Source: Leucaena leucocephala (lineage: Eukaryota > Streptophyta > Magnoliopsida > Fabales > Fabaceae). From it: a DNA stretch of 64,000 nt. Position numbers and translations under genes: made by a program. This document shows positions 22,470 through 34,050 of the stretch, in pieces. Positions within the stretch are counted from its first letter, which is position 1, and each line of letters begins with the position of its first letter. The stretch covers positions 13,663,001 to 13,727,000 of the forward strand of contig CM073515.1 of the NCBI GenBank assembly GCA_037074615.1, given 5' to 3'. Below the pieces are notes generated by a model that searched no databases, was not told the origin of the DNA, and saw only the letters and a list, made by a program, of their open reading frames with translations.

Positions 22470-23363
22470 CCTAAGTAAATTGAAATCGTGGTGTGTGTCC
22501 AGGTAGAGGAGAGAATCTGTGTCCAGTAGGAAACTGAGGATTAACATGCCTAAACTATCACGCAGTATGCAGTAAGTAGATACTATGCGCTCGAGCCAAG
22601 TATATAGTCTTGTTTCATAAAACACAATATCAGAGTCTTGCCTCATCAAACGCAAAAGCAGTCTTGTCTTATCAAGAAGATATGTATCAAATATTTTCAG
22701 GATAAATGTTAAAAAAGAAATAATGTTTTTTAAAAGCAACTTTATTTGTTAGAAGGTTAAATTAAGAATTAGTTGAAGTTGTTTACTGTTAATCAATTTG
22801 TTCTGCCTTTTTGCCAAATTATTCCAAGCCCATTTTGCACCAGCCCACCAATTCGGGATTTGCCATATTCAAAGCATCATTTTGGGTTTTCGAATTTTTA
22901 ACGGTATTTTATGGGGATTTTCCCCATACACTAGGTCATCATGCAAGAAGATATGTTACAGTCGTCTTGAAGTTTCCAAACACATGATGCTGACCAAAAG
23001 CTCGAAGAACTTCAAGAAAGGAAACTGATGAGTTATGAATCCTCACTTTGAGAAGGAATTGCATTCTGCAGAAAGCATTGGATGAGGAAAAGAAGAAGAT
23101 CATCAGGTGGTCAACAGAAGCATTATTGGATCAATTATATTTGATATTGCAATGAGGAGAGATAGTTACCGGAAGTCAAAGATTGTTGGAATTCATAACT
23201 TATCAGGGGAACAATGCGATGCACTTCAGATCTTCAACAAGTTAGCTCTCTGCTTTTTTCAACTACTTCGGTACTTAGTACTAATGAGTTGAAAAATGTC
23301 TCATGATGGTAGTGAACAAAGGAGGAAGAAATCAAAGTTGATGATGGAGGAGAGATAAAAGAA
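22470..23363. other. Unassigned stretch with gene-fragment-like segment
   Basis: Around 23,030-23,250 the + strand has protein-like frames (23,107-23,292 contains SKIVGIHNLSGEQCDALQIF) with frame changes. The composition looks like a stranded host exon or captured fragment. I cannot name the family. The rest of the stretch shows nothing recognisable. Confidence 0.3.
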
Positions 23364-24458
23364 TGAAAGTATGGTTTAAATCGTTAGAAATAATTTTCTT
23401 TCAATTGGTTTATAAAAGAATTATGATTATGCATGAAAATGGATGAATAAGCTTTTTGAAAAGAGTTTGGCAAAAGTTGCATTGAACTGATGTTATTCAT
23501 GAAATATATTCTTATGCAAATTTCATATGATTTTACAGTAACTTGATTTTAAATGTACATGCTGGGGTTTTTGAGATTCAAAGTGGTTTTTATTAACGGT
23601 TATGGCATTGAAACGGTTGAGATTATTATATGTGAAATAAACCCCATGCATGATGGAAATATTTTAGAAAAGATGGAATACAGAATGCTGGTTGCTAACA
23701 GCAGTACTGTTAGCCCTTGGTGCACCTTGATTACCCGAGCTTGACGGATATACGTGGGTTTCATACTCGCGATGGATATACGTGGGTCTCGTACTCGCAA
23801 CAGATTATGGCCTCGAGCCACCAGATTATTACATGGGTCTCGTACTCATGACGGCTAGTGGCCTTGAGCCGCTATATTGGTTATTTACCCTCGTGGACTG
23901 TGTGTCCACGTCTGTTTTTGTTCTGTTAAAGTCCTACGGAAAGATTATGGTTTTGAAAGGATTATTTTTCAATGATTGATTGGAAATGGTTATTTCAGGT
24001 TGATTTGAAATGGTTATTTCATATTGTTGTTTTCCCTAAAAGAAAATGTTTACGGAAAGGTTTGCATCGAATTATGAAATATTATGAAAATACATTTTTC
24101 AGTATGATTATGCATTGTTGACTTCTACATTCTTTTAATCATGTTTTTGGGACATTATTCACGAGTAGATTATTTGGCCTTAGATAGTGCAGGTGACCAT
24201 AATCCTCCCGTTAAGCAGTAAAGAGCCTCGTCACAGATCTGAAGCGTTGTTTTTGAACAAGATTGATTTTAATATTTATTAAGTACTTGTGTTATTTTGA
24301 TAAAAAGGTAAATGCTCCACATAGACCTTAGAAAAGATTTTGTTTATTTTGAAAAATGTTATGGAAACTTTAAATGTTGTATTTGAGGTTTTAGGCTTTC
24401 GGAATATGAAAATATTCATATTCGGTGCCGATCACGGTCCAAATTTTGGGACGTGACA
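23364..24458 (+). mobile_element. Truncated old LTR of the Tekay-type family
   Basis: It matches the right 1.1 kb of the young element's LTR: 'gaaagtatggtttaaatcg', 'ctggttgctaacagcagtac', 'ccctcgtggactgtgtgtcc', 'tattcggtgccgatcacgg', ending ...gggacgtgaca. It is diverged throughout and its 5' two thirds are missing. The repeat inside the LTR has a different unit (ggatatacgtgggt...). Noncoding. Confidence 0.8.
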
Positions 24459-25140
24459 CATCTCGTCAAGAAGCTCTCCATAAGGATGATCCTCATCAAC
24501 CACCCTACTAAAAGGATCTCCCAACAATATGTTATTACAAAAACTCTTTTTATTTGAATCCCATCCCAAACTCTCTGTAATCCCCACACTATGGCCGATG
24601 TCTCGGATTGAAGCTACTCCCTCAACCCCTATTGAATTCTATAGGCACTTCTCAAATTTAAAGGCACGTTTTAGCTGGTGAATTTTTGGGACTCAATTTA
24701 CCCCCAATTTTTAATTATAAAAAAAAGTTAAAGATGTTTCTCAATGTGTGTTGAAAATTTACACGCGTACACCTTGTATACTCCCTTATATGAAGTAAGG
24801 CCCATGTTGAACACAACTTTAAAATTCTTTCTTCCATGTCTTTACCAGTTACAAAAAAGGTAGAGTGGTAGTGCTTCATTGGTTAAGCACTACCAGTTCT
24901 TATAAGCGATACATGATGTGGTAGTGTTTATGACCCATAAACACTTTTACATCTTTATTAAAAAAAACAATACAAGTTGTAGCGTTTATTTCAACGAAGC
25001 GCTACCACTTACTTTCCCTTCTGCGGTGTTTAATAAGTGATTCTACCATTCAGTGGTACTGGATGGGACAAAGAAACGCGACCGCTCCCCTTGATTATAT
25101 GCAGCAAGCATTATGTTAGGTTTTAGTTAAATAGGATTAA
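24459..25140. other. Intergenic, with two related hairpins
   Basis: GGTAGTGCTT and AAGCACTACC (24,867-24,876 and 24,885-24,894) form a perfect 10-bp stem with an 8-base loop. A second, similar stem, gtagcgttt/aagcgctac, lies near 24,979-25,005. They may be subterminal motifs of a small DNA transposon whose ends I could not find. No gene. Confidence 0.45.
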
Positions 25141-25920
25141 GGATTTGTTTGGATAGATTTTTGAAAAAAATTTATAGAAAAAAATTTTTTAGACAATTTT
25201 TGAAAAAGAACTTATGGAGAATATCATATGAAAAAAATAGTTATGAATAAATGAGTGTTCGGATAGTTATTATTATAAAAAAAATTGATTGGTAAATTAT
25301 TAGAAACTATATGAGAGAAAAAAATTAATAAATACTATTCACTGTTCATCAACATCTCGAAACCTTTCGTCTTCCTCCTCCCAAGATACTGATGTGATGC
25401 TGCTAAGCCCACGGTCCAAATCTGCGACGCCGAGATCTTGAGGTAGTACTTTATCCCTGACACTACCTGACTCTATGCACCACCTGCCTAAATTCCAATA
25501 GCTTATACGCCGAATTTTGCCATAGTCTCAGGCTCCATTTGTACTTGTCCATTAAAAAACTCCCTAGCTTCTGCACCTCTGTTGGAGTCAACAACTAGGA
25601 TGTCCATCTTCCCTCCCACGAGCTGTCCTCTGTGAGCAAAAGAATGTCAGAAATGGAGGTGGAGAGAAGGTAATGAGCAGAGAGAGGAAAGAGAGAAGAG
25701 AAGATAGGAGAAAGAGGATATTAGAAAAAAATATAAGTAAAATAGTAATTAGGTAGTCTATAAATTTTTTTACTATTTCAGAAACTATTCATATGAATTT
25801 ATTCGAAACTATAGTTTAGTATATAAATATTTTTTAGACAAATATAATTGTTTATTTTAAAAATTTTGTAAACTAAGGTCTTTTAAAACTAAGATTTGGT
25901 GACTAACTAAACACAAACTA
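25141..25920 (+). mobile_element. MITE-like repeat, copy F, with a captured coding-like segment
   Basis: The outer parts match copies B-E (left 'tttgtttggatagatttttg', right GA-rich block, 'gtaaaatagtaattaggtag', 'actaaacacaaact'). The middle (about 25,340-25,640) is richer in GC. On the minus strand it encodes GGKMDILVVDSNRGAEAREF and, after a one-base shift, YWNLGRWCIESGSV. This reads like a fragment of a host gene. I do not recognise the family. Confidence 0.5.
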
Positions 25921-25921
25921 A

Positions 25922-26211
25922 AATGAAGAATAAGTGGTGTTTGGCTTACCAGACAACCCCCCACAACACGGCCTTCTGTAATAGAAATAGGGAAAATGTC
26001 AGAGACTGCTACAGTAGAAATGATAAGCTCTGACGGCGATGGGGCAACAGAACTGCACAGGGAAGGAGTTCGACGTTAGCTGCTACCGATCAAAGGGCGA
26101 GCTTCCATACATACCAGACTGTAGCAGTCTCCAACATTTTCCCTATTTCTATTACAGAAGGCCGTGTTGTGGGGGGTTGTCTGGTAAGCCAAACACCACT
26201 TATTCTTCATT
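25922..26211. repeat. 290-bp near-perfect inverted repeat (hairpin element)
   Basis: The arms 25,922-26,015 and 26,118-26,211 pair over 94 bases with only two mismatches (26,000/26,133 and 26,001/26,132). The loop is 102 bases and relatively GC-rich. The outer end reads aatgaagaataagtggtgtt. No convincing target duplication is seen (flanks ...actaaa and gattatt...). It may be a foldback-type MITE or a recent inverted duplication, and would make a long RNA hairpin if transcribed. The small ORF across the loop is not convincing. Confidence 0.9.
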
Positions 26212-27495
26212 GATTATTCATAGCTTTAAGCCAGAAATTTGATGTTCTTTCTCCTCTAGTTGTCAGGTCTATGAAGGAAGGAAGGTAGAAGAGTAGTTGA
26301 TATTTGGGATGTGGAACCTCCGTTGAAATTTACTTGTGTGTGGTAAGTCTATGAACCTTCCCGATTTTGTTGGTGGCTGTTAGCTTTGGCTTTTCTATTT
26401 AACCTTGAAACTATGTGTAGCGATGGTGGATGAGTGAATGTGTGTGTGTGTTGTGGAAACAGTGGTTCACTTGGATCTGTATGTGTGAAATAGGTGATTT
26501 AAATTCTGTGTCCCTCTGTTTGTTGAATGTATGACATTGCTGTAGGGAAGAGTTTGGACGTTACTTCTGTAGGTGTATATATACATGTATATGCTGCTGT
26601 GTTGGTTGATATATATATGTTGAATGATATGAATTGGAAAATATGAAATTTGCATCAAGATTTAGAAATTAATATACAACGTGGAGACTTTGAATTTTTT
26701 TTCTCAAAAACTTCACGTGAACATCACTGATCCTCTACACAGTAAATGATTTGTGCTCTAACTCAATGTAATATAACTCTAGTAACATTTGAAAACATTA
26801 TTATGCTGTGTAAAGTAAGTACAATCTTGGTTAATTAACCATTTCATTCACGATTAAATTTTTATATCCCTCTCCATCCCTTCAAAAATATGAAAATAGA
26901 AAAAATCCCAGATTCCTAAAAATTGGGGTGTTATTTATTTGTTTATTTTTAAATATACATCATGAGATTCATTGTGAAGTATTTCTGATGTTCCTTGGTA
27001 GTTTGTAATAGCCTGCAGTTATTGTTGATGCAACCCTTGTTCTTGCTTTCTACAGGCCCTCATATATTTCCTCTCTGATTGCAGGGTTCAATGATATGGT
27101 TCTTGGCAATCTTGGATAATTGTTTTTCTAAATATCCTTTGTTGAAAGCATTTTTTTCACTATCCCTTCATTTTGAAAACTCAATCTGAACATGTTAATC
27201 TTACTTAAACAAAAAATAGGAATGAATATTTTCATGATAGAGCATAAGATAACCGATTCTATTTTATAGGATAAATTTTATTGTTATTGTAAAACCGTGA
27301 CAATATGCAAAATAGGTATAAATGGGGGAGATGAATTTGAATATTTTTTAGCATTTGCTCTTGTGCCTGTGGAGGTACTGAATTATATTGAAATTCTGTT
27401 CTAAGTGTTTATGTTTGGCTCCTTTAATGCTTTTGGTTATCAATAAGGTTAAATAAAGTAACGACGGAAAAACTGGACAAAAACCATAGGCAAAA
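26212..27495. other. Intergenic DNA
   Basis: No gene, RNA or repeat structure recognised beyond short TG/TA-rich runs (26,435-26,455 and 26,575-26,625). Confidence 0.4.
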
Positions 27496-27771
27496 GGCAA
27501 AAGGCAAAAGGGGCCATCTACTGCAATGAATGTCACAATGACGATAACGACAGGTCCATTGCTAAGTTAAGATGAAGGAATGCCTATATTTCCAAAATCT
27601 TCTTCGATTAGACAAAAACAAAGGGAAAAAGTTAGGGGCTGTTTACCACAATAGATGATAGAATGATGATAAAAATAGGCCCAATGACAAGTTAAGATGA
27701 GGTAATGACTACATTTTTCAAAACTTTTTCAACTAGACAAAAATCAAAGGGAAAAAAGGTAAGAGGGAAAA
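27496..27771 (+). repeat. Degenerate tandem duplication, unit about 135 bp
   Basis: 27,496-27,627 and 27,630-27,771 share 'aagttaagatga', 'agacaaaaa..aaagggaaaaa' and 'tttccaaaatctt/tttcaaaacttt' in the same order. The right unit abuts the solo LTR. Confidence 0.5.
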
Positions 27772-30690
27772 TGTAATGGCCCTGAAATTTTCATAGATAT
27801 AAAATTAATTTAAGATGATGTATATGTTTTCTCTTACAGTGAAATTTCATGAGGAAGTGCTTAGCTGAGTGGTTTATGGCATTGTAATTAATCCTGTGGT
27901 GCCTGATTCGAATCCCAGCAGCTGGAAAGGAAATATTTTATTTTTTTTCAAGCATGTAAAATTACTGAAATGCCCCTCTTACCTATTATTCAGAAATCGT
28001 ACTTTCCTTTTTCATTTTCCTTCAGGTGTCAGCTGAAGCAGAGGAAGGAAGACAATGAGAGATCATAGAAGGATGAAAACTTCACGCCACGCGAAGTCTA
28101 TTGTCGTGTGACCAGACGCTGCCACCACCTTGCTTCAGTCAGTTTCTTTGTTGTAGGGCTATTACCACAGAAGCTATTTCATCCCTTGCAGTTTCCATCT
28201 ACAGCAAAGAACGAAGCGAGGGTTGAGGGAGGTGCATCTGTGAGCTACTGGAGAGGAAGAAGTGTCACTAGCCACCATTAAAGCATATTTTCAGTAGTCC
28301 TCTATCAGTTGTTGCGCATCCGTGGTAGGGCAGCAGCGCGGCGTAGGTGAAGAGTGGCAGTGGTTCAGCGTGCGGCATAGGAAGGGAGTACATGGCACGG
28401 AAGGTCTCTGCCATCGTCCTTAAGAAGCAATCTGCCCCCGCTCTCTTTTTCTGTCATCAATGAGGTTACAGTGAGAGTGAGAGTGGAAGGCGCAGGAGTG
28501 TCGCGGGTTCTATGTTTAGGTTCTGGCGCCGGTGAATACTTCTTCCAGTAAACCACCCTCGTGGTTATCGTCGTCACCGTGTAGCAGCTATCCATCACCG
28601 TTCTTTGCTACTGTAGCAATCCTCTGCTACTGTAGCAAGTCTTAGAATTCAATCTCCATTTTGCTCTGTTGTGGTCAGCTTTGTGGATGCTGTGGGTAAG
28701 CTTCTTAAACCATAATCCATATTCAATTTCTTTTTTTCCTTTCTGGATAGCTACCGTAAGTAGTTGAGCTAACTCTGTTCTGTTTGGTCTCGCCGACGTT
28801 CCCTATTTTGGGATGTTTGTCATGGTTGACAGAAGGAAGTTGAGAAGCTGGGCTCGATCATTTTCCTGCTCAGTCCCGTGGTTCTATTGCCGTGAATCCC
28901 AATTGTGAGAAGGGTGGTAAGTCTCACCCTTTTTCCTTGCCTTCTCTATGGCCGTGTCTGATGTTGCTTGTGCTGTGGACTGCTGTTTTGGCAATTTCAG
29001 ATATTGCTTACTCTGTTGGGAAGGTTTCTGTGGTAATATGAATAATATATGGTTATACTGGGTTGTTGATGCCGTGTGCATATACTATTATGCTGCTGCG
29101 GTGTGTGTCTGTGATCTGATGCACATTGGGTGTATGGGAAAATTGTCTGGCTAATGCGGAGATAGAAAGAGTATGTGTGTTTGCAGCCAGGTGTTATCTC
29201 TTTTGGTGGGTTATAATTGGAAACATGATTAAGCCATTGATATTTTAGCTTATTGAAAAGAATCCATGGGTTACCCGAAGTAATATAGGAATTTGGCATA
29301 AAAGTGATTGTTATGGATTAGTTGCTTGAGTATTAAATCTTTAATTGAATGATTAATGGTGTATTAGTGGTGGAAGTGATAAATTAGGGATGCTTATTAT
29401 GGTCGAAGACTTTAAACAGAATGTTAATATGTTGTTTCAATATCAGGGGATTGAGAAGTGATTTTATAGCAAGAGTTTGGTGGGAGGAGTAACGGTTTAG
29501 GAACGCGGCAGGTGAGTGAATAATGTTCCCTAAAATTTACATTTTCAAATGCATTGTCATTTCAAATGATGAATTTTAAATATGGATTTTGAAAAGAAAA
29601 TTTTATGAAAATATGGTTTAAGTCGTTAGAAATGATTTTCTTTCGATTGGTTTACAAATGAACTATGATTATGCATGGAAATGAATGAACAAGCTTTTGA
29701 AAAGAGTTTGACAAAAGTTGTATTGAAATGAGGATTATTCATGAAACATGTTCTTATGTGAATTTCATATGATTTTACAGTAACTTATTTTAAATGTACA
29801 TGCTGGGGTTTTTGAAATGCAAGTGGTTTTTACCAATGGTTATAGCATTAAGACGATTGAGATTATATATGTGAAATAAACCCCACGCATGATGGAAACA
29901 TTTTAGGACGGAATACAGAACGCTGGTTGCTAATAGCAGTACTGTTAGTCCTTGGTGCACCTTGGTTACCCGAGCTCGACGGATATACGTGGGTTTCATA
30001 CTCGCGATGCATATACGTGGGTTTCATACTCGCGACGGATTATGGCCTCGAGCCACCAGATTATTACGTGGGTCTCGTACTCGCGATGGCTAGTGGCCTT
30101 GAGCTGCTAGATTGGTTATTTACCCTCGTGGACTGTGTGTCCACATCTGTGTTCATTCTGCTGAAGTCCTACAGGAAGATTATGGTTTTGAAAAGATTAT
30201 TGTTAAACTACTGATTCGAAATGGTTATTGCTAATTGATTTGAAATGGAAATTTCAAATTGTTATTTTCTTTGAAAAATAAAGGTTTACGGAAAGCTTTG
30301 CATCAATTTATAAAATATTAAGAAATACATTTTCAGTATGATTATGCATTGTTGATTTCTGTATTTTTAGCATGTTCTGGGACATTATTCATGAGTAGAT
30401 TATTTGGCCTCAGATAGTGCAGGTGACCCTAATCCTTCTGCTGAGCAGTAAAGAGCCTCGTTGTTGATCCAAAGCATCATCTGACAACTACTACTTTTTA
30501 TGTAATTATTTTCTTAAGAACTTGTATTATTTTGGAAAGGGTAAAGCTCCACATAGACCTTAGAAAAGATTGTGTTTATTTTGAAAAATATTATGGAAAC
30601 TTTAAACGTTGTGTTTGAGGTTTTAGGCTTTCAGAATATGAAACTATTCATATTCCGTGCCGATCACAGTCCAAATTTCGAGACGTGACA
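27772..30690 (+). mobile_element. Old full-length solo LTR of the Tekay-type family
   Basis: It starts TGtaatggccctgaaatttt and ends ...gagacgtgaca; its 2,919 bp is close to the 2,889 bp of the young LTRs. It shares the Pol III-like boxes, the CT-rich and GC-rich 5' part, 'ctactgtagca' repeats, 'aagcttcttaaaccataatc', and the 'ctggttgctaatagcagtac ... ccctcgtggactg' segment. It has many substitutions and indels, so it is much older. No internal domain remains. The flanks (GAAAA left, ACGCT right) show no target duplication, so the two ends may come from different insertions or the flanks have changed. Confidence 0.85.
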
Positions 30691-30938
30691 ACGCTATCGA
30701 AGAAAAAGTAGGTAGGGAAATTGTTTTGAACAAGTGAACCAAAAAAAATGCTGTTTTGTAAAACCAGCTTTGGTATGCTAGTTTTTCAAACTTTTTCTTT
30801 TGTATTTTGGTGAAAAAATGAATTAAAGTTAAGAGTACAAGTGCAGTTTGGTTCTTTACCTGCAAGCTAATAAATCACTATAAACACATCTCAAGAGATT
30901 CAGATAAGAAAGAGCAACAGTGCCATATTCAAAAAAAT
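30691..30938. other. Intergenic DNA upstream of the DUF247 pseudogene
   Basis: AT-rich, with no promoter clearly visible. The small minus-strand ORF crossing the LTR border is not gene-like. Confidence 0.3.
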
Positions 30939-31949
30939 TTGGATTTAGAAACAGATCCTTGGGTGGTTCAAATAAACGAGAAACTCAAGAGCCATGAATT
31001 ATCTTCAATGGAGATTAAAAAATGGAAGAAGCACTGTATATACGCAATACCCTTCTGTGTTGCAGACCTAAACAAGAAAGCTTACAATACCCTTCTTTGT
31101 TCCTATATAATTATAGGATCCAGAGTTCTTGAACAAGCTAATCCTCAAATTGTTTTGCCCCGGAACTTATATCTTCAAAAGCATTGGCAAACGCTTACAC
31201 ATTTTAGATCTCTACAGAAAATACCTCTTTCAACATGAACCCACTCACCCCACAATCATTCCCAGAAAAATCAAATCAACCAAACGCAATCAAAAAGACA
31301 AAATCATCATTTCCTCTGCAAGAGAGCTTCAAGAAGCTGGCATCACTTTCAGCCTAAGCAAAAGCCACAGGCTCAAAGATGTCTCCTTCAACAATGGTAG
31401 AATCCTTAGAAATCCTTCAATCATCGTAGACGGCACCAGACAAACAATATTGTTGAACCTCATAGCATTTGAACGCATGCAAACATAGGAGCGGGAATGA
31501 GTAGGCAACAAGGATTCCTCATTTGTGTTCTTCATGGATAACATCATCGACAACGAGGTCGATATGGTGATTTTGGAATAGAAAGGGATTTTCCAGAATG
31601 CTCTAGGAAGTGATAAAGCTGTGGCCGAGATTTTTAACTCACTTTCTAGGGATCTTTAATTTATGTAGATCGTGAAAGAGGAGGTTTGGATATAGTGCAA
31701 GTGAGTGTGATGTGCAGATATTGCAAGAAGCCATGAAATAAGCAGAGAGCTAATCTGATTGAAACTTACTTTAAAAATCCATGGGCGATTGTGTCTCTTG
31801 TTGTAGCAATGTTTCTGTTTGTGTTGACTGTTATTCAGACTGTGTTTACCATTGCTCCATTATATCAAAATGACAACCCTAGTTCATCACCATATTCTCC
31901 ACCTCCTAGGCCTTTTAATCTTCCAAGACTTCCTCCTCTTCATCATTGA
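30939..31949 (+). pseudogene. DUF247 (UPF0481) family pseudogene
   Basis: The start MDLETDPWVVQINEKLK and CIYAIPFCVADLNKKAY is the typical DUF247 N-terminus. After a large internal deletion, another frame (31,129-31,488) carries ARELQEAGITFSLSKSH and NPSIIVDGTRQTILLNLIAFE, the conserved central part. A third piece has FVFFMDNIIDNEVD and LGSDKAVAEIFNSLSRD. The 3' end encodes YFKNPWAIVSLVVAMFLFVL, the C-terminal membrane segment preceded by the usual YF.NPWA motif, and stops at 31,947-31,949. The reconstructed span is shorter than the usual 400-450 residues and is split by frameshifts and stops. DUF247 proteins are plant-specific and membrane-anchored, and some act in grass self-incompatibility. 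This copy is dead and is the only host-gene relic I can name here. Confidence 0.85.
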
Positions 31950-32590
31950 ATTGGTGTTGTGATTCTGTGTTGTGGGAATCGCAGAAAACTGAAGAGAGAA
32001 AATAGGAAAGATTCATAATTGTTATTAGCGTGAAACCTCTAAAACTCTTTTTGTTCAAAGAAATATATATATAATATAACCCTTTCTATCTATGATTTGC
32101 ATGTTTCTATCATATTTTTGAATTTTTTCTTAAATCTAGACTTTGAAAAAAAATAGCATGAGGATAAGGATAAAGTAGGGGGAGCTAAAAGTCATACATG
32201 TTAAGATGGGCAAGATCATATATATATATATATATAAGAAGATAAAATTCATGATAAAATCTTAGCCACTTAGCCCTGCTCTTTCTTCTAAGATGAAGAT
32301 AAGAAAGTGATTCTTATCATATACTGAGTGATTCCCGTGCACTAAAGTTTGTGTTTCAATGCTTTCAAATGAGTTTATATGTATATTAACACTTGTTCAC
32401 TTACAACGTTTATTAAATCTATTAATTAGACATATTTTCCTAAAAAGAAATTAATATGAGTGGTCTGCAACTAGGGAAGAATGTATCATCCTGAAAAGAA
32501 ATTTATCGAACCACTAGAGATTAAATGGATCATAGGTGGGATAGTTTACTTCGCAGTTCAGCATAGCATAGCTGCACCAAGGAAAATAAT
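31950..32590. other. Intergenic DNA
   Basis: AT-rich with a short TA microsatellite near 32,218-32,236. Nothing else recognised. Confidence 0.4.
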
Positions 32591-33007
32591 AGAAGAAGCA
32601 TTTACCAACTTAAATTGGTGTGAGTGTAGGAGCTCTCTTCACTTTTGCATATGACCAAGGGTTCAATCTTAGTCCCTGTGTATGTAGCAACCTAGTTGGA
32701 AGTGATTTACCGTTTGCCCTCGCTATCACATAGGAGATTAGTCTCTACTATGAGTGAAGAGTATACTCCTCGAGCCTCCCAAAAAAAATAGAGAGAATAG
32801 AAAAAGCATTTACCAACTCAAATTGGGGTGAGTGGTATAAGATCTCATCCCTAAAGCATACAATTAGGGTTCAATTTAAGCCCTTGTTTATGTAGAAACC
32901 TAGTTGGGAGAGGTTTGCATTTTGCACTCACTATAGCACAAGCTATTAGTGGAGAGTATACTCCTTGTGCCTCCACAAAAAATAGTGAGAGACTAAAAGA
33001 AGCATTT
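32591..33007 (+). mobile_element. Two tandem SINE-like units
   Basis: Units 32,604-32,788 and 32,812-32,982 share 'accaact.aaattgg.gtgagtg', 'agggttcaat.ttaa/agt.cc', 'tatgtag.aacctagttggga' and 'gagtatactcct.g.gcctcc', and each ends in an A run. GGTGAGTGG and GGGTTCAAT resemble Pol III A and B boxes of tRNA-derived SINEs. The word agaagcattt (or aaaagcattt) occurs before, between and after the units, as a target duplication would. Alternatively this is a simple tandem duplication. Confidence 0.5.
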
Positions 33008-33009
33008 CA

Positions 33010-34050
33010 ATCCATCCTTCCCATCTTCATTGAATGAATCAAGAATAAAAGTCAGAATGCACCAAATCCCGAGCACAAATACTCTTACTCAGACTAAAAA
33101 TAGGTGCCATGAGGGGAAGACCTTAGTTACTTCTACCTCTCTCCACAATAATGAAGACTTGAGTAGAGAATTCAAATCAAACAAACAATGCAATAAGAGC
33201 ATATTAAAATATGTAGCCTCCGTCAGCAAGAAATTCACATCAAAGGCAAAGTGTTCATCAACCAATAATTCCAACTTTAACTTAAATACTCATCAACTTC
33301 AAGCAATGTATATCATTAAATAGAAACCATGTTTTAAAAATATAAATAACAGAAATATGTAATCCCAGAAATTAACACAATTGATCCAAAGAAAATAGGA
33401 ACCACAGTTCATACTAGGATGTGAAATGGGATAATCTTGCTCTTTGTCCAATCATAGCATCGCCGGTTGATCGCTACCAGAGATGGGACATTTTGACTTA
33501 CCTTTAAAAGCAGTAGATTGGTAAGGTTAATCATAATACCCCCATATAACAAACACAATGGCCCAAGAAAAATCACACACAACAAAATAAAAATAAAGAA
33601 AAACCACCGTGCTATTTCAACCCAACACAGCACTTCCAATCAATTAGGGGTCTCTTCCTCATAGGGTTTATCTTTTTATTAATCAGAAAAACTAAATTTC
33701 TCTACCATATCGAAAAACAAAAACTACACAATCATGGGCACTAATTCATGTAATGAACTAGCACAAGAAATCAAGAATAACAAAGTCATACAAATCATAT
33801 AATGAGTCCATGTTAGGGATTTCAAGAGAAAAAAGGATAAATCAGAGAAATTATGATTCCTTTCTCATCTCAAATTTATTGTGCACTAAGACATATATGC
33901 ACTGACTTTTTCTGACCAGATTAGCATGGGCCAAGTACAATGGGATTTTGAATAACCCAAACCATATTCTCGTATATTCTTAATAGTCCACATAGCTGCA
34001 AACACATGCAAAGTAAATTCACAAAGCTTTTCACATATCCATTAAATGAG
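33010..34050 (+). repeat. Segmental duplication, copy I
   Basis: Colinear with 34,880-35,810 over about 1 kb at roughly 1.8 kb spacing. Shared blocks include 'aatactctt', 'aggggaagac', 'gtccaatcatagcat', 'ctaccagagatgggacattt', 'ataatgagtccatgtta' and 'aaccatattctc'. Divergence is moderate with indels. The open frames in it are not conserved between the copies, so it is probably noncoding. Confidence 0.7.
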
